Shown here: positions 31,124 through 44,205 of the stretch, piece after piece
How the letters are laid out: each line of letters begins with the position of its first letter
Numbering within the stretch: position 1 is the first letter of the stretch
Origin: Rhizophagus irregularis
Taxonomy: Eukaryota; Glomeromycota; Glomeromycetes; Glomerales; Glomeraceae
Assembly (NCBI RefSeq): GCF_026210795.1
Contig: NC_089440.1
Location: forward strand, 1,984,001-2,048,000
Direction of reading: 5' to 3'
DNA length: 64,000 bases
The notes under the pieces: generated by a model
Seen by the model: the letters and a program-made list of their open reading frames with translations, nothing else
Databases searched by the model: none
Told to the model about the DNA's origin: nothing
Made by a program: the position numbers and the translations under genes

Positions 31124-34100
31124 ATGTCGGATTTTCGTTACAGCCGTAATCAAACATACCGCCCAGACTATGGTAGAGATAATCGTGAACGTGAATACCG
31201 TGAAGACAACAGATATTATCGACGTCGTAGGTCTCGTAGTAGATCACGTAGTGTAGATCGTTATAGGGCAGTTGGCGGAATAAATAGGCAGGAAGATTGG
31301 AGAGAGGATTTCCTTCAAAGAGGTAGACCAGATGATATTGGTGCACGCTCTTGGGGAAATAAGTTTCATTATGACGATCGTGAGGAAAACAGTAAAAGAA
31401 GAAAAACTAGACATGAAAGAGAGAGAGCTCCAGAGGTTTAATATAGATTTATGTTAATTTTTTTTTATGCATTTCAAAACTGTTAAATGAATGCTTTTTG
31501 ACAAAAATTAGGGACGTTGGAGGGAACGAAATCTTGGTGAACCCAATAATCATGTTATTCTACAAGGGTTGCCACTTGCAGCTACCGAAAATGACGTTCG
31601 TTTCACTTTTTTTTCCTGTGTTGAATTATATTATAAATTTTCCTCAATATATATAAATATATAAATATATAACCACTGTTTGTTTAAATTTAGATTCAAC
31701 AAACACTTGATAACTTGCACGCTAGTATTGAGAATATACGCTTAATTAGGGATCGCCGCACAGGTTTATCTTTAACACTTATATTGGAGCGTATAAATGT
31801 TATGAAATAAAGAGAGAATTTCTAGTGTTTTGTAATAAATATAAACTTTGAATTTTATTAATAGGAGATTCACGCAGATTTGCCTTTGTTAAATTTACGA
31901 GCGTTGAGCATGCAAGACAATTCGTAGAAGCCAATCACCCTTTTATCATGATGGAGGATATTCGTGTTCGTGTTGAATACAGTAATAGCGCATCCGCGGA
32001 GGATGAAGGTTGGGCTTGCAAGAATGTATGTATGAGATAAGTTTGGATAATTTGAAATAATTTTTTTTTTTTATTTAATAAAAATTTTTTCGATTAGTGC
32101 GGTTTTCTCAATTACAAAAAACGCGAAAGTTGCCATCAATGTCATCATTCGAAGAAAGGTGTGATTAGATTGTGGAGAATACCACAGAGTCCTTTTGGAC
32201 ATCAAGTCGTACTATTTAAATTATAAACGACTTGCTCCAGAATCCCATATATATTATTATTTGTATGGTTTCTCACATTATCTTTAATTATATTTGGCGA
32301 TGCAGAATCCATGGTGTCTGGTTCACTACATCTGGCACCTACCAATTCGTTCTTTAATGATGGAGAAAATGATTTAGGTCAAGTTCCACATCATATCTTA
32401 TTAGTCCGTGGATTAGATCCTTTAACTACCGAAGAGACTCTTTATGCTACTATAAGTCAGTTGGCAGCTTTAAGGAGGGTTTTGTTGATTAAAGATCGAG
32501 CTTCTAGGATGTCATGGGGTTTTGCATTTTTAGATTATCATGATATTCAGGTTACTTAATTTTTATTTAAGAAAACAAATTATTATTATTATTTTCTTTT
32601 TCTTTTTTTTTGTTTTTAAACATAATGCGAAAAATATTACTAACTGCCGAATCGTATCGTTAGACATCTTCATATGCCTTGTCAATTTTTAATGATCCTC
32701 AATATTATCCAGGAGGATTTGTAGTTGACTCACGAATTGTTAGTATAACGTTTGCTCACCCCGGAAGTTTTATACCGGCTTATGCTACTACTGAGTGGAC
32801 TATTTGGGGAGATGATGGAATTGCCATGTCGTATTGGGATCAAAAAGCATATGCAGTTGAATATGGCGGATCACAACATTCGGTCCAAATTGAGCCCAAT
32901 GCAACTTCATCGTCTACAAGTTCGGCTTCTGTATACGAGGCTGAAAGTAAAAATCGAAAAGAGAGCCTAGCAGAAGAGTCAAAAGAATCAGTTGCTGTTC
33001 CTGATACAAAATGTGCGGTTTATTTACTTCTTTAACAGAATTCGTTTTGTTCTTCTGATGCAGTTATTATTTGGTTTTTTTAAACTCTAAAAAAAAAATT
33101 TTTAAAAAAAAAAATTTAGTGAATGTTGAAGATGAATTGAATGCTTTCTATTCAGACATGGGCGCGGTTTTGACATCTACCGGAAAAGCCGAAACTAAAT
33201 CTATCTTTTCAGTTTCTGATATGGTTTCAACTTCAAATAATCATAATAAGTCAAATTCTTCTCCAAAGAAAAATCAGGATTCTGAGCTTAGTGCATTTTA
33301 TGCTGATCTTGAAATTGAACAAAAAGTTGACACAAATCAATCTACGAGTAAGATTAATTTTATTATTTTCTATTTTTTTTTTTATATCATTATGAATTTA
33401 CTATTTATTTGTCTAGACAAAGAAATGTTTACCAATTCAACAACTCCTGAAATTGAGTCTCAAGAAGTTGAAGGCCAACAATTTTCTGATGACAAAAATA
33501 TGCTATCTGCAGGGGATGACATGACTCACGAGCAGCCTTCAGGAAGCCATTCTCCGCGGGAGACCATAAATCACGAACAGCAAGTAACTTCACAACAAAT
33601 CAATCAATTTAATTCAAGTATCTCAAGAGATTCTTTATCACCAGAAACGTTAGTTTATAACCGAGAATAATATGAATGAAGCAGAGCATCGAGAAAACTT
33701 ATATTTCCGTAGCTTTTGTTAACCCAATTGTTCCACCTTGTTTCTTATCTCTTCGCCACGTTTTTATCGTTCCCCCTCTCGGTCATACCGCACTTGTCTT
33801 ATTATTTGTTAATAATAATTGGTTCTCCCAGTGGCCACGATTCGGAAACAATTGAAGAAAACGAAGTCTCACATGAAGTTTCGATATCAATGTCTAAGGA
33901 TCCTTTGAAAGGAGGTTAGTTTTTTTGTACAGAATTTCACTTTTCTAAATGTAATCCAATTTTATTGCTTTACATTTACGTATTACTTTTCTTTTATTTA
34001 GTTAAAGAAAAGAAAAAGAAGTTAAACAAGCCAATTGGAAAGAAGAAGGTAAATATTAAATGCGTAGTTATGATGTAATTTATTTAAGTTCTTATGTATA

Positions 34101-35033
34101 TGCGTCAAATTTAATATATAAAGGTTCATGAACAATTGCAAAAATGGAATGAAAGGAAGGAAGAATTACATACAAATCAGGTATATAAAAATTAAACTGT
34201 AGTGTTGTTTTCCTGGCTATTAAAATGTACTATTTTAATAATACAATATACAGCCTGAATTAAGTGATGACGGTCTTTTCGATTATACGTTAAATGCATG
34301 CCTATTATGTCAACGACAATTTGTAGATTTTACTGAACTTCAGAAACATGAGCAAATGTCAGATTTACATAAGGTGTGCTTCATTGGAATTTCATTATCC
34401 TTAATTCATAGACATTAATTATTATTATTTTTATATATATTTCGTAATATCTGAAGTCGAATTTGGAGAATGAACATTTGGTACAAACTATTCGTATGAA
34501 ACGAGCATATGGATTACAAAATGATGAAAAATCTCAGGTACAAAAACTATATACTATTATTTAAAACATGAAAGATTTTTAAATCTTCCTTTTTTTATCA
34601 TTTAGACAAAATATAATAATAGAGCTGCACAAAGAAGGAAAATTTATGGTCAGCCGAGGAGGCCCGTACAACCTGCTACGTCTGGTTCATCTAATTCAGT
34701 TGAAGAAACATTTGAGCAACCCACAAAATATGGAATTGGAGAAGATAATATTGGAAACCGTTTATTACAAAATATGGGATGGAAGGCAGGAGAAGGTTTG
34801 GGTAAAAATAAAAATGGCATAGTTGATCCAATCCAACCAGAGATTTATACAGCAGGAGTTGGACTTGGAGCTTCGCAAAGTCACAGCCTTTTAGATGATG
34901 GACAGAACACATATTATGGAATGGCAAAGAAACTTGTAAGTATAAGAGTTTGAATTATCAATTTATATTATTATTTAAACAATTCTTCTTAACTTAATAA
35001 TAATAGGCTAGATCTCGATTAGAAGAACCTTAA
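31124..35033 (+). CDS. RBM5/RBM10-like splicing regulator (RRM, RanBP2 Zn, C2H2, G-patch)
   Basis: Sixteen exons: 31124-31435, 31512-31595, 31694-31763, 31865-32025, 32098-32158, 32306-32550, 32664-33012, 33120-33347, 33417-33648, 33832-33914, 34002-34048, 34124-34180, 34254-34373, 34457-34537, 34606-34935, 35007-35033 (2487 nt, 828 aa). Order: Arg/Ser/Tyr-rich N-terminus with RS repeats; RRM1 (NHVILQGLPL to RRFAFVKF); a RanBP2-type zinc finger (WACKNCGFLNYKKRESCHQC); RRM2 (HHILLVRGLDPL to MSWGFAFLDY); a low-complexity middle; a C2H2 finger at about 659-683 (CLLCQRQFVDF...H); a G-patch at about 756-800 (IGNRLLQNMGWKAGEGLG). This is the RBM5/6/10 architecture of early spliceosome regulators. 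I see no OCRE tyrosine-rich domain. Some mid-protein splice junctions (exons 7-11) are less certain. Confidence 0.92.
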
Positions 35034-35774
35034 GTAATTTATAAGTGTTTGTAGTGAATGCATTAATTATTAACTGGCATAAATTGATTTTATATATATT
35101 ATTTTATTATTTTTTTTTCTCTCTTTTTTTTATTTTATGTACGTAATCCATAAAAATATATGTTATTTCTTTATTTGATTATATTTGAATGGAACTACAC
35201 TTTTTAATAAATTTTGTACAATATTTTAACTGCATGCATGCAAGTATGGCATTATTACAATAGACCTTACCTTTTTTGGTAATCACGTTCATTGGTTATT
35301 ACAGTATGCCGATCTGAAATTTGCTCCGAATTTAACAATCTTTCGAACTCTTCCTTTGTTTCTATTTACAATAAACGCCAAGGAGGAGTATGAAGGTAAC
35401 GCGTTTTTATCAAATATTTATAATCAACGCCATTTATTCAATAAAAAGAATTCTTTGCCCACTTTTGTCTGAGAATACGAGTATTACGCAACTTTTAAAG
35501 AATACCTTACGTAAACATACGATCATATGATACATGCATTTCACATGAATTACCGGAAAATGTAGAAATGGTATTATTGGCGTAATTTTTGGGGGCAATA
35601 TTCATTTATTACCAAAAATGGTTATGTCACAATACATCACAAGCCATCACAAGACCTTTCACAATTCTTGGGAATGTGAAACATCAATTCGATATATATA
35701 GTCGCCAATTTTTGGATTCTCTATTTTTTTAAAAAAAATTTCTTATCAAAAAAATTTCTTATTAAAAAAAGAAA
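35034..35774. other. spacer upstream of choline/ethanolamine kinase gene
   Basis: 740 bases holding the 3' flank of the RBM5-like gene and the promoter of the kinase gene. TTTTTAAAAAAAATTTCTTATC just before the ATG is followed by a tandem AAAAATTTCTTATTAAAAA variant. No gene or repeat family recognised. Confidence 0.6.
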
Positions 35775-37346
35775 ATGTCATCTGTAGATACTCAACCGCT
35801 ACTTTCTACTTCTAATTCACATAAACATGTTAGACATGATTCTGCTAATACACATTTGATTGGAAGGAAGAGTTCTTCATCGACAGTATTAATGGCAAAG
35901 AAAAGTAACGATTCTCAAAGAGATCATCATGAGAAAATTAAGAAAAATAGGAGTAATAGTAACGATAAACATAAACATAAAAATCATTTTACGAAGGAAA
36001 GATCGATACCTAAAAGAGAAAGACTGATACCTGAAAGTGACACTATACTTGATTTAGAGTAAGCATTCATTTTAATAATTACTTTTTCAGTTAAATGGTT
36101 TTTTTTTTGGGAAATTATTTAAACCCTTCTTTATTGGATATTAATATAGAAAATTAGGTAACGATGATAATGTAACATTACGTAATGCGCTTATTCCTCT
36201 TATAACTGATATGTTACCAGGTTGGGACGTCTCTAATGAAAGCGACATTCAAATAGAGCGTGTTAGCGGAGCTCTTACAAATTGCGTGTTTTTCATCACG
36301 AGAACAAAGAAATTACATGATCAAACTAAAAATAAAAAACCTCTGCGAGTTTTATTAAGAGTGTATGGTAACGGTGTAGATCAACTATGTGATAGACAAA
36401 AAGAATTAAATTTTTTAGAGATGTTATCAAACTTGAAGATTGGACCAAAATTATTGGGTGTGTTTAAAAATGGTCGTTTCGAGCAACACCTTGAATCCGA
36501 GACATTAAAAAGTAATGATTTACGAGATCCATCAACTTCAAAATATATTGCTCAGCGTCTGTCTCAATTACATAATATTATAAATATATGTCCACCTCCT
36601 CAGGAGAACATTAAGCCTGAGGTTTGGGTTAATATTGACAAATGGTATCCGTTGGCGTTAAACGCTATATCCTCATTAAAATGTACTGAAGAACAAAGAA
36701 AAGGTCTAGAAGAATTTGATTTTAAAATGTTGAAAGATGAGATTGAAGAACTCAAATATAAACTTAGCCACAATATTGATTCCCCAATTGTCTTTGCACA
36801 TAATGATGTAAGTATAAGTTTAAAGTCGGTGGTCCACGTTGTATTGAATGATAATCATTCTAATTTAATTTAATAATTTAGACACAATACGGGAATATTC
36901 TACGACTGACAGATGGAAGTTTAGTCGTAGTGGATTTTGAGTACGCCGGCTATAATTATCAGGCATTCGACATCGCCAACCACTTTTGTGAGTGGACGTA
37001 TGATTATCGTTCGTCAGTTCCACATAAAATGAATTTAGATTTATACCCAAATGAAGATCAACAAATTGATTTTCTCCGGGCTTATATAGATGCCTATTCT
37101 ATTCCCAGTGATCATACAATCAATAATCCCTCCGAGACTCATGATAATTATTTACAAAAGCTTAAATTAGAAGTTTATGCTTTTACTTTAGCAAGTCATG
37201 TCATGTGGGGCTTATGGGGCTTGGTACAATCAGGTCAAAGTCAAATTGATTTTGATTATCTTTCCTATGGTATGGAAAGATTGCACCGTTTTAGAGAATT
37301 AAAAAATGAGGTTTATGAGCGTTTACCTCTATTAAATAAAGATTAA
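35775..37346 (+). CDS. choline/ethanolamine kinase
   Basis: Three exons: 35775-36058, 36150-36807, 36882-37346 (1407 nt, 468 aa). Choline/ethanolamine kinases phosphorylate the head-group alcohol in the first step of the Kennedy pathway for phosphatidylcholine and phosphatidylethanolamine. Motifs: IQIERVSGALTNCVFFI, LRVLLRVYGNGVDQLCDRQK, LNIGPKLLG-like LKIGPKLLGVFKNGR, the Brenner motif HND at 312-314 with TQYGN following (split exactly by intron 2), and VVVDFEYAGYNYQAFDIANH from about 329 with the second catalytic Asp. The first 100 residues form a basic Ser/His/Lys-rich extension before the kinase fold, common in fungal enzymes. Choline versus ethanolamine preference cannot be told from sequence. 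The gene converges with the SDR gene. Confidence 0.94.
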
Positions 37347-37520
37347 AAAAATTTTCATTCGTAAGGCATTTTATTATTTTAGAAATAGATCATGTAATAT
37401 TATCACCAAATGTATAAATATTCACATGTATAAACATTATAATAAAAACTCTTATTTTATTGCTAAAAATACATATGATTCACTTTAAATAAACACTAAT
37501 ACAATTCACAATTATCATCA

Positions 37521-38818
37521 TTAATTCTTTTCTTCCGAAACTTTTTTAAAGTTTTTTGGTGGTACGCTAGTGCAAGGTCCTTCAGGTGTCTAAAACATAA
37601 AAATAACAAAAGTTATTACAAATTTAAATATTATTTACTTCTACATACAGTACTTGTAAAATTTACCACATAAGCAGCGGTGAGACCACCATCAACCTTA
37701 AACTCAACACCTGTAACGTACGTTGATTCATCTGAAGCTAAGAATAAAGCAGCATTAGCTATTTCAATAGGTTCACCGAATCTTCCTATTGGAATGTGAA
37801 CTAAGCGTCTATTTTTCTTTTCTTCCGTATCAAGATAATTCATTAATAATGGAGTACGTAAAGGGCCAGGACATAATGCATTAACACGAATATTTTCGCG
37901 TGCATGAATAATTGCTAATTCCCGACTTCACTCGGATTAGAAAAGACAAATGAATATTAGAGAACTTCCAATAATTATATATAAAATAAACTTTACATAC
38001 CTCAATGCTATAACTGCACCTTTAGATGCGGTATCTATAAAAGGCTTGTTAAATTAATTTCATATTGAATCTTAATATATAAATGTTATTACTTACATGC
38101 TAATTGAGGAGTTGCTGAGCCCATTAATCCTACAAAACTTGCAATGTTAATAATATTACCACCATTCTTCCTTTTTCGGAAGGCTTCAATAGCGTATTTA
38201 CATCCAAACCAGACTCCTTTAAGATTAATATCCATGGTAAGATCCCTTAATTATGATAAAAGATCAATTAAGGAAGAACTAAAAAAAAAATCCCTGTTAT
38301 ATTAATATTCACCAAACTTTTTCATCGGTATTGAGAGCATCATCATCATGAGCATGCATAATACCCGCGTTATTTAACATGACATCAAGTTTACCTATTT
38401 AAAATGTATGATTAAAAACCAAATTCAAAACCTTAAAGTAAATAATTATATATACCAAATTCTTTAAGAGTGTCTTCTACAACTTTCTTAACTTCAGCTT
38501 CCTTGGAAACGTCGCATTTCATAGCAATAGCATGTTTACGAACATGTATTGGTCCAGTTTTTTCCTTAATTCTTTCAACAGTAGCTTCGGCCGCTTTAAG
38601 ATCAATATCAACTACAACGACGTCAGCTCCCTCTCGGGCAAAAAGAACTGATGCTTCAAAACCGATACCGCTGTGGGAAAAAAAATAACACGTAAAAAAA
38701 CTTTATTTATTACTCGATAATAAAACTTTAAAGCCTTTTACCTTCCTCCTCCAGTAATAATACAGACTTTTTCATCAAGGCGTCCCTTAAGATCTTTAAC
38801 AACTTTTGAGATAGACAT
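37521..38818 (-). CDS. short-chain dehydrogenase/reductase (classical SDR)
   Basis: Seven exons on the minus strand: 38818-38742, 38670-38456, 38394-38313, 38245-38097, 38034-38001, 37925-37667, 37589-37521 (885 nt, 294 aa). Motifs: cofactor loop TGGGSGIG (22-29), Asp at the end of the second strand (VVVDID, pointing to NAD rather than NADP), NNAG (105-108), catalytic Ser161 in NIASF, Tyr175 and Lys179 in YTASK, and CPGPLRTPLL. The C-terminal GEPIEIANAALFLASDESTY and VTGVEFKVDGG are typical of the family. The substrate is unknown; relatives include steroid, quinone and acyl-carrier reductases. Without a targeting signal it is probably cytosolic. One exon is only 34 nt, carrying the YTASK site. 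Confidence 0.93.
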
Positions 38819-39040
38819 TATTTCAGATAACTGAAATTCGTACGTTGATAATAATCTTCAATCGCGCATTCAAAATTTAAGTGCTGATCAAGTAACGAAT
38901 GTGGCCATTTTATTGGTCATTATGCCACTCACCCAATTGTCAGACGCGTCTTCGATTAAGGTATGTCGGGTAATTGCGGGTAGACCCGTAGAAGTAGAAC
39001 CACAAAATTTTATAGATAATCAACTTTTCTTATCAAGAAA
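38819..39040. promoter_or_regulatory. divergent promoter, SDR and PWP2 genes
   Basis: 222 bases between opposite start codons. More GC-rich than neighbouring spacers in its centre (around 38930-38998). No known motif assigned. Confidence 0.5.
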
Positions 39041-42000
39041 ATGAAGACCGATTTTAAGGTAATTGTTTTGTAACTAAATTTACCACACTCAATACATGAG
39101 TTAGTTATATTAATATATTTTATTCTGTCTGAAGTTTTCTAATTTATGTGGAACAGTATATACCCAAGGAAATTTATTGTTTACTTCTGATGGAAATTCA
39201 TTATTAAGTCCGGTTGGAAACCGTGTTTCGATGTTTGATCTTTTAAAGTATTACCTCTATAGTTAAGAATTATGAAATTTATATTTAACTATAAATAGTG
39301 AAATTTACATTTTTTTTTTGTTTATTATTTCGAAGCAATAAATCCCTTACTTTTCCATTTGAAAGTAAAAAAAACATCAAACGAATAGCCTTGTCTCCAA
39401 ATGCTAATTTGTTGCTTACAGTTGATGAAGGTTTGTTAAGCCTATTTTAAAATATTTTTTATAAACTCATCTAACGTTAATTTTATATAACTTTAGATGG
39501 AAGAGTACTTTTAATTAATTTTCATCGTCGCGTAGTGTTACACTATTTCAATTTCAAATCGCCAGCTGAAGATGTCCAATTCAGTAATGATGGCAAGTAA
39601 GTATTTTCATTATTATTAATTATTTTAAATTAATTGCTTAGTTTAACTATAAATTGAATTAGATATTTCGCTGTTGCTCTTGGAAAGCATATTCAAGTTT
39701 GGAAATCTCCAGGATTTAATCGTGAATTTGCTCCATTCGTATTACATCGAAAGTATACAGGTCATTTTGATGATGTCACATCTATAACTTGGACGAGCGA
39801 TTCTCGGTAAATTTTTAGATAAAAAATTCATCTATTCTCTAACTTGATTGCTAATTTATTAATCTAATATTTTAATAATTTTTTGCAAAGATTTTTTATT
39901 TCCACTTCAAAAGACATGACTGCAAGAATTTATTCTCTTCATCCCATAGAAGGATTCACACCAATTACGTTAGCAGGACACAGAAATTACGTAATTGGTG
40001 CATATTTTTCTTCTGATCAGGAAACAGTAAGTAAATACATATTTTCATATTTTTATTTGTTCAGGATAAACAAATAATTTACAATTTTTTCCCCTAGATT
40101 TATACTGTCAGTAAAGACGGTGCATTATTTATTTGGAAATACAAAGCATTTAATGAAATAAAAAGGGAGGAGGATGAGGATGATGAAATGGATATTGATA
40201 AAAAAGAAGACGTTCAACTAGCAAAGAAATGGGTGATAGTTTCGCGCCATTATTTTAATCAATCTAGTGCAAAAGTTGTTTGTTCTGCTTACCACGCAGC
40301 GTCAAAATTACTAGTTATTGGTTTTTCATCTGGAATTTTTGGAATTTGGGAAATGCCAGAATTTAACAATATTCATACTTTGAGTATTTCACAAAAAAGG
40401 ATTGATTCTGTGACAATTAATGCTACTGGAGAATGGCTAGCATTCGGATCTTCGAAATTAGGACAGCTTCTAGTTTGGGAATGGCAATCTGAATCATATG
40501 TTCTTAAGCAACAAGGACATTATTATGATATGAATACCTTATCATATTCAGCAGATGGTCAGAATATTGCGACTGGAGGTGATGATGGAAAAGTTAAGGT
40601 GTGGAATACTGTATCTGGATTTTGTTTTGTCACGTTTTCTGAACACTCTTCAGGTGTGTCGGTGGTGGAATTCGCGAAAAACGGACAAGTGTTATTTTCT
40701 GCATCTTTAGATGGAACTGTTAGAGCATTCGATTTAATCCGTTATAGGAATTTTAGAACCTTTACATCACCTTCACCGGTCCAATTTACTGCATTGGCAG
40801 TTGACCCCAGTGGAGAAATTGTATGTGCCGGTTCAATGGATACCTTTGAAATTTTTGTTTGGTCAGTCCAAACCGGTAAACTTTTAGATGTGTTAGCAGG
40901 CCATGAAGGACCAATAAGTTCTTTAGCTTTTAGTCCGTCTGGTATTGAATTAGCTTCTGGCTCATGGGATGGTACGACACGTACATGGGATGTATTTAAT
41001 CGTGGAAAACATGTTGAAATATTTCGCCATAATTCAGATGTATTAGCTATAGTTTATCGTCCTGATGGAAAACAATTAGCAACTTCTACATTAGATGGTC
41101 AAATTATTTTTTGGGATGTTGAAAATGGTATTCAAACTGGTACTATTGAAGGTCGTAAAGATATTTCTGGAGGTAGGAGAGCCAATGATAGAACCACAGC
41201 TGCGAATTCTTCTTCAGGAAAATCATTCAATAGTTTATGTTATACGGCTGATGGATCATGTATATTAGCAGGAGGAAATAGCAAATATGTTTGCCTTTAT
41301 GATGCGAAAAGTCAATTGCTTTTAAAAAAATTTCAAATCTCTCATAATTTATCTCTAGATGGAATACAGGAATTTTTAAATAGTAAAAATATAACAGAAG
41401 CTGGTCCACTTGATTTAATAGATGAAACGGGAGAATTAAGCGATTTAGAAGATAGGTTAGATAATAGTCTACCAGGGACACAGAAAGGAGATCTTTCAAT
41501 ACGTAAAACACGCCCAGAAATTCGTACAAAATCTATAAAATTTTCACCAACAGGACAATCATGGTCAGCAGCATCAACAGAAGGTTTATTAATTTATTCA
41601 TTAGATGAAAACTTGTTATTTGATCCATTTGAATTAGAAATTGATATAACACCTAAAAGTATATTAGAAACTTTACGTTCAGAGGAATATCTTAAAGCAC
41701 TTATTATGTCATTTAGACTTAATGAATTATATTTAATTCATCAAGTTTATGAAAAAATTTCACCTGAAAATATCGAATTAATAGTAAAAGATTTTCCAGA
41801 AAAATATATAGAAAAATTATTAAAATTTATTGCTAGTAACATTGAAGAATCTCCTCATGTTGAATTTCATTTATTATGGATAATGAAATTATTAGCTATA
41901 CATGGAAAATATTTAAGACAATATTCCAATCAATTTTCGAGTATATTGCGATTTTTACAAAAAGCTATTGGAAAAACTCTAGAGGATTTGGCTAAAATGT

Positions 42001-42135
42001 AAGTAATTGATCATTGAATTATGTAATTCATTAATAGTTTGAAGTCGTGTTAATTAACCTTAAAATTTTATTATTAATAGATGCGATGAAAATATATACA
42101 CAATTGAATATCTCATATCTTTAAAAGATCAATAA
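39041..42135 (+). CDS. PWP2: periodic tryptophan protein 2, U3 snoRNP/SSU processome
   Basis: Eight exons: 39041-39058, 39135-39247, 39336-39430, 39497-39596, 39663-39806, 39891-40026, 40098-41998, 42081-42135 (2562 nt, 853 aa). PWP2 (UTP1) is a scaffold of the UTP-B complex that assembles on 35S pre-rRNA for 18S processing. The N-terminus MKTDFKFSNLCGTVYTQGN is typical. About twelve or more WD repeats follow (for example DGKVKVWNTVSGFC, DGTVRAFDL, SGSWDGTTRTWDVFNRG, STLDGQIIFWDV). An acidic/Lys linker (EEDEDDEMDIDKKEDVQ) interrupts the propeller pair, as in the family. The C-terminal Utp12 domain spans about residues 690-853. The first exon is only 18 nt. No defect seen. Confidence 0.97.
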
Positions 42136-42524
42136 AAAAATGGGCGAATATTTATTGTCATACGATTTTCCTTTAAAAGTATAATCATAAAATTTTATTA
42201 TTTAGTATCGAAATTTGCTAGTGCTAATTTCAAATTATTCAATATTGGTGCGTCCTAAATAAATAGATGCAAGCATGATATCAATAATTTAATTATTAAA
42301 AAAAAAAAATCCGAAATCATGAACTGCCTCTCGGAATTAGACTATCAACGCTAAATTATCAATGGTAAAAGAAACTTCCAAAATTTATGAAACGAATAAA
42401 TTCATTCAATTTATTAAATCTAATTTAATTTAATTAGAGGATCATATAAAGTATAATATAATTTATATATACGTTGTTAATTGATATAATATACTTACAT
42501 AAAAGAAGTTTTTTTTAGTTTTTT
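42136..42524. other. convergent spacer, PWP2 and ILV5
   Basis: 389 AT-rich bases between two convergent stop codons, holding both 3' UTRs. No gene seen. Confidence 0.6.
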
Positions 42525-44205
42525 TTATTTATTTTCCGGACGGAGATTTCTAACAGTCTTACCAGTTTTCCATATTTCACTTTCCCTAATAGAATACAAC
42601 CAATTAATAAAATATATATAATAACTATAACATGTCATAATAAATTACCTAATTTCTTCTAGCTCTTTTTCTAATTCTTCACGATATGTGGGCGAGGAGT
42701 TCTTTTCCAAAACTCTACGAGTTTCACTTCCATTAGCTACAGCTTCGTATAATCTTTCAAAAACTGGTTTGTTTGCATCACGGAATGGCTTATACCAATC
42801 AAGAGCACCACGTTGAGCCGTTGTTGAACAAGCAGCATACATCCTTTATTTAAATGTCATATATTAAATACCAAATAATAAGTAAATCATATATCATTGA
42901 TGTAACATGATGTTTTACCAATCCATGCCATTTGCGCCAATTAATGGATACAATGATTGAGTTGCCTCTTCCACAGTCTCATTAAACGCCTCGGAGGGTG
43001 TATGTCCACGTGATCTTAAAACTTCATACTGTGCAAGGAATAAACCTTGAATTGCACCCATAAGTACACCTCGTTCACCAAAAAGATCAGAGAAAACTTC
43101 TCTTTCAAAAGTTGTTTCATAAAGGTAACCTGACCCGATGGCTACACCAAGAGCTACAGCAGTATCTTTTGCTTTACCAGAAACATCCTGAAAGATTGCA
43201 ATAGAGGAATTTATGCCACGTTTATCAAGGAAAAGAGAACGAACAGTTCTTCCTGATCTATATAAACCAAATCAAAAATCAATTTTCGAAAAGAACGCTA
43301 ATTATAAAATTTCGAAATAATGATTACACACCCTTTTGGCGCAACCATGATTACATCAATATCTTTTGGGGGTATAACATGAGTCTCATCCTTGAACACA
43401 ATAGAGAAACCATGAGAAAAATATAAAGTCTTTCCTTTTGTTAAGTGTGGTACAAATTTAGGCCAAAGTTCTTTTTGTGCAGCATCTGACAAGAGATTAA
43501 AAATAATCGTTCCTTTTTTCAGGGCTTCCTCAATAGGAAAGAGTGTCTTTCCAGGAACCTATTTTTATTTGATAATGCGATAATCGCAGTTACGTCAATA
43601 TAAAAACGTGAATCTCAAATATATATGGTAATAAATAATATGCACCCAGCCATCTGCCAATGCTTCATTCCAGCTTCTTCCACCTTCTCTAAGTCCAATG
43701 ATAATATTTAATCCATTATCACGTGCATTCAAACTTTGCCCACTTCCTTGAGGCCCATATCCAATTACAGCAATTGTATCATTTTTAAAAAACTCTTGAA
43801 ATTTTTCTTTTGGCCAATCGGATCTCTCATAGACAACTTCTTTAGTTCCACCAAAATCGAGTGTTTTCATAGTTCGAATTTGATTTGAGTGAGAGTGTTT
43901 TAAATCGTTTAAAGTATTAACCTTAATTCGTTGGAATTCAAAATAAAATAAAGTAAAATAACTAGTAATAATTGACCTTGCTTAAATAATTTTTGTATTT
44001 CAATTTATTAATTATCATAGACTAGCTTAGATTATCTATTTTATTTTTAAGTGGTAAGTACCTTAACACTAACAGCTTTTCTTGGAGTTGAACTTTTTAG
44101 TATCGAGTAAGATTTTGAGCCAACAATAACGTGTCTTTGTTGCTTTAAAAAAGCAGCGTTAGAGGAACGACTTAAAGAACGAAAAAAAAAGCGCGTAAAA
44201 TTCAT
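42525..44205 (-). CDS. ILV5: ketol-acid reductoisomerase, mitochondrial
   Basis: Six exons on the minus strand: 44205-44062, 43921-43646, 43558-43332, 43257-42919, 42843-42649, 42585-42525 (1242 nt, 413 aa). The enzyme converts acetolactate and acetohydroxybutyrate to dihydroxy acids in isoleucine and valine synthesis, using NADPH and magnesium. Residues 1-50 are Arg/Ser-rich without acids, a mitochondrial presequence. Conserved blocks: [17 protein letters not shown], the nucleotide site [62 protein letters not shown], the metal-site [35 protein letters not shown], and the yeast-like ending [10 protein letters not shown]. The fungal short (class I) form; all blocks intact. Divergent from SMC6 across 1.5 kb. 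Confidence 0.97.

Noticed and set aside
42525-44205. Start of ILV5 at the downstream ATG before KTLDFGGT (43870)
   Set aside because: An upstream exon with a mitochondrial presequence joins in phase through GT-AG sites, matching the expected mitochondrial location.
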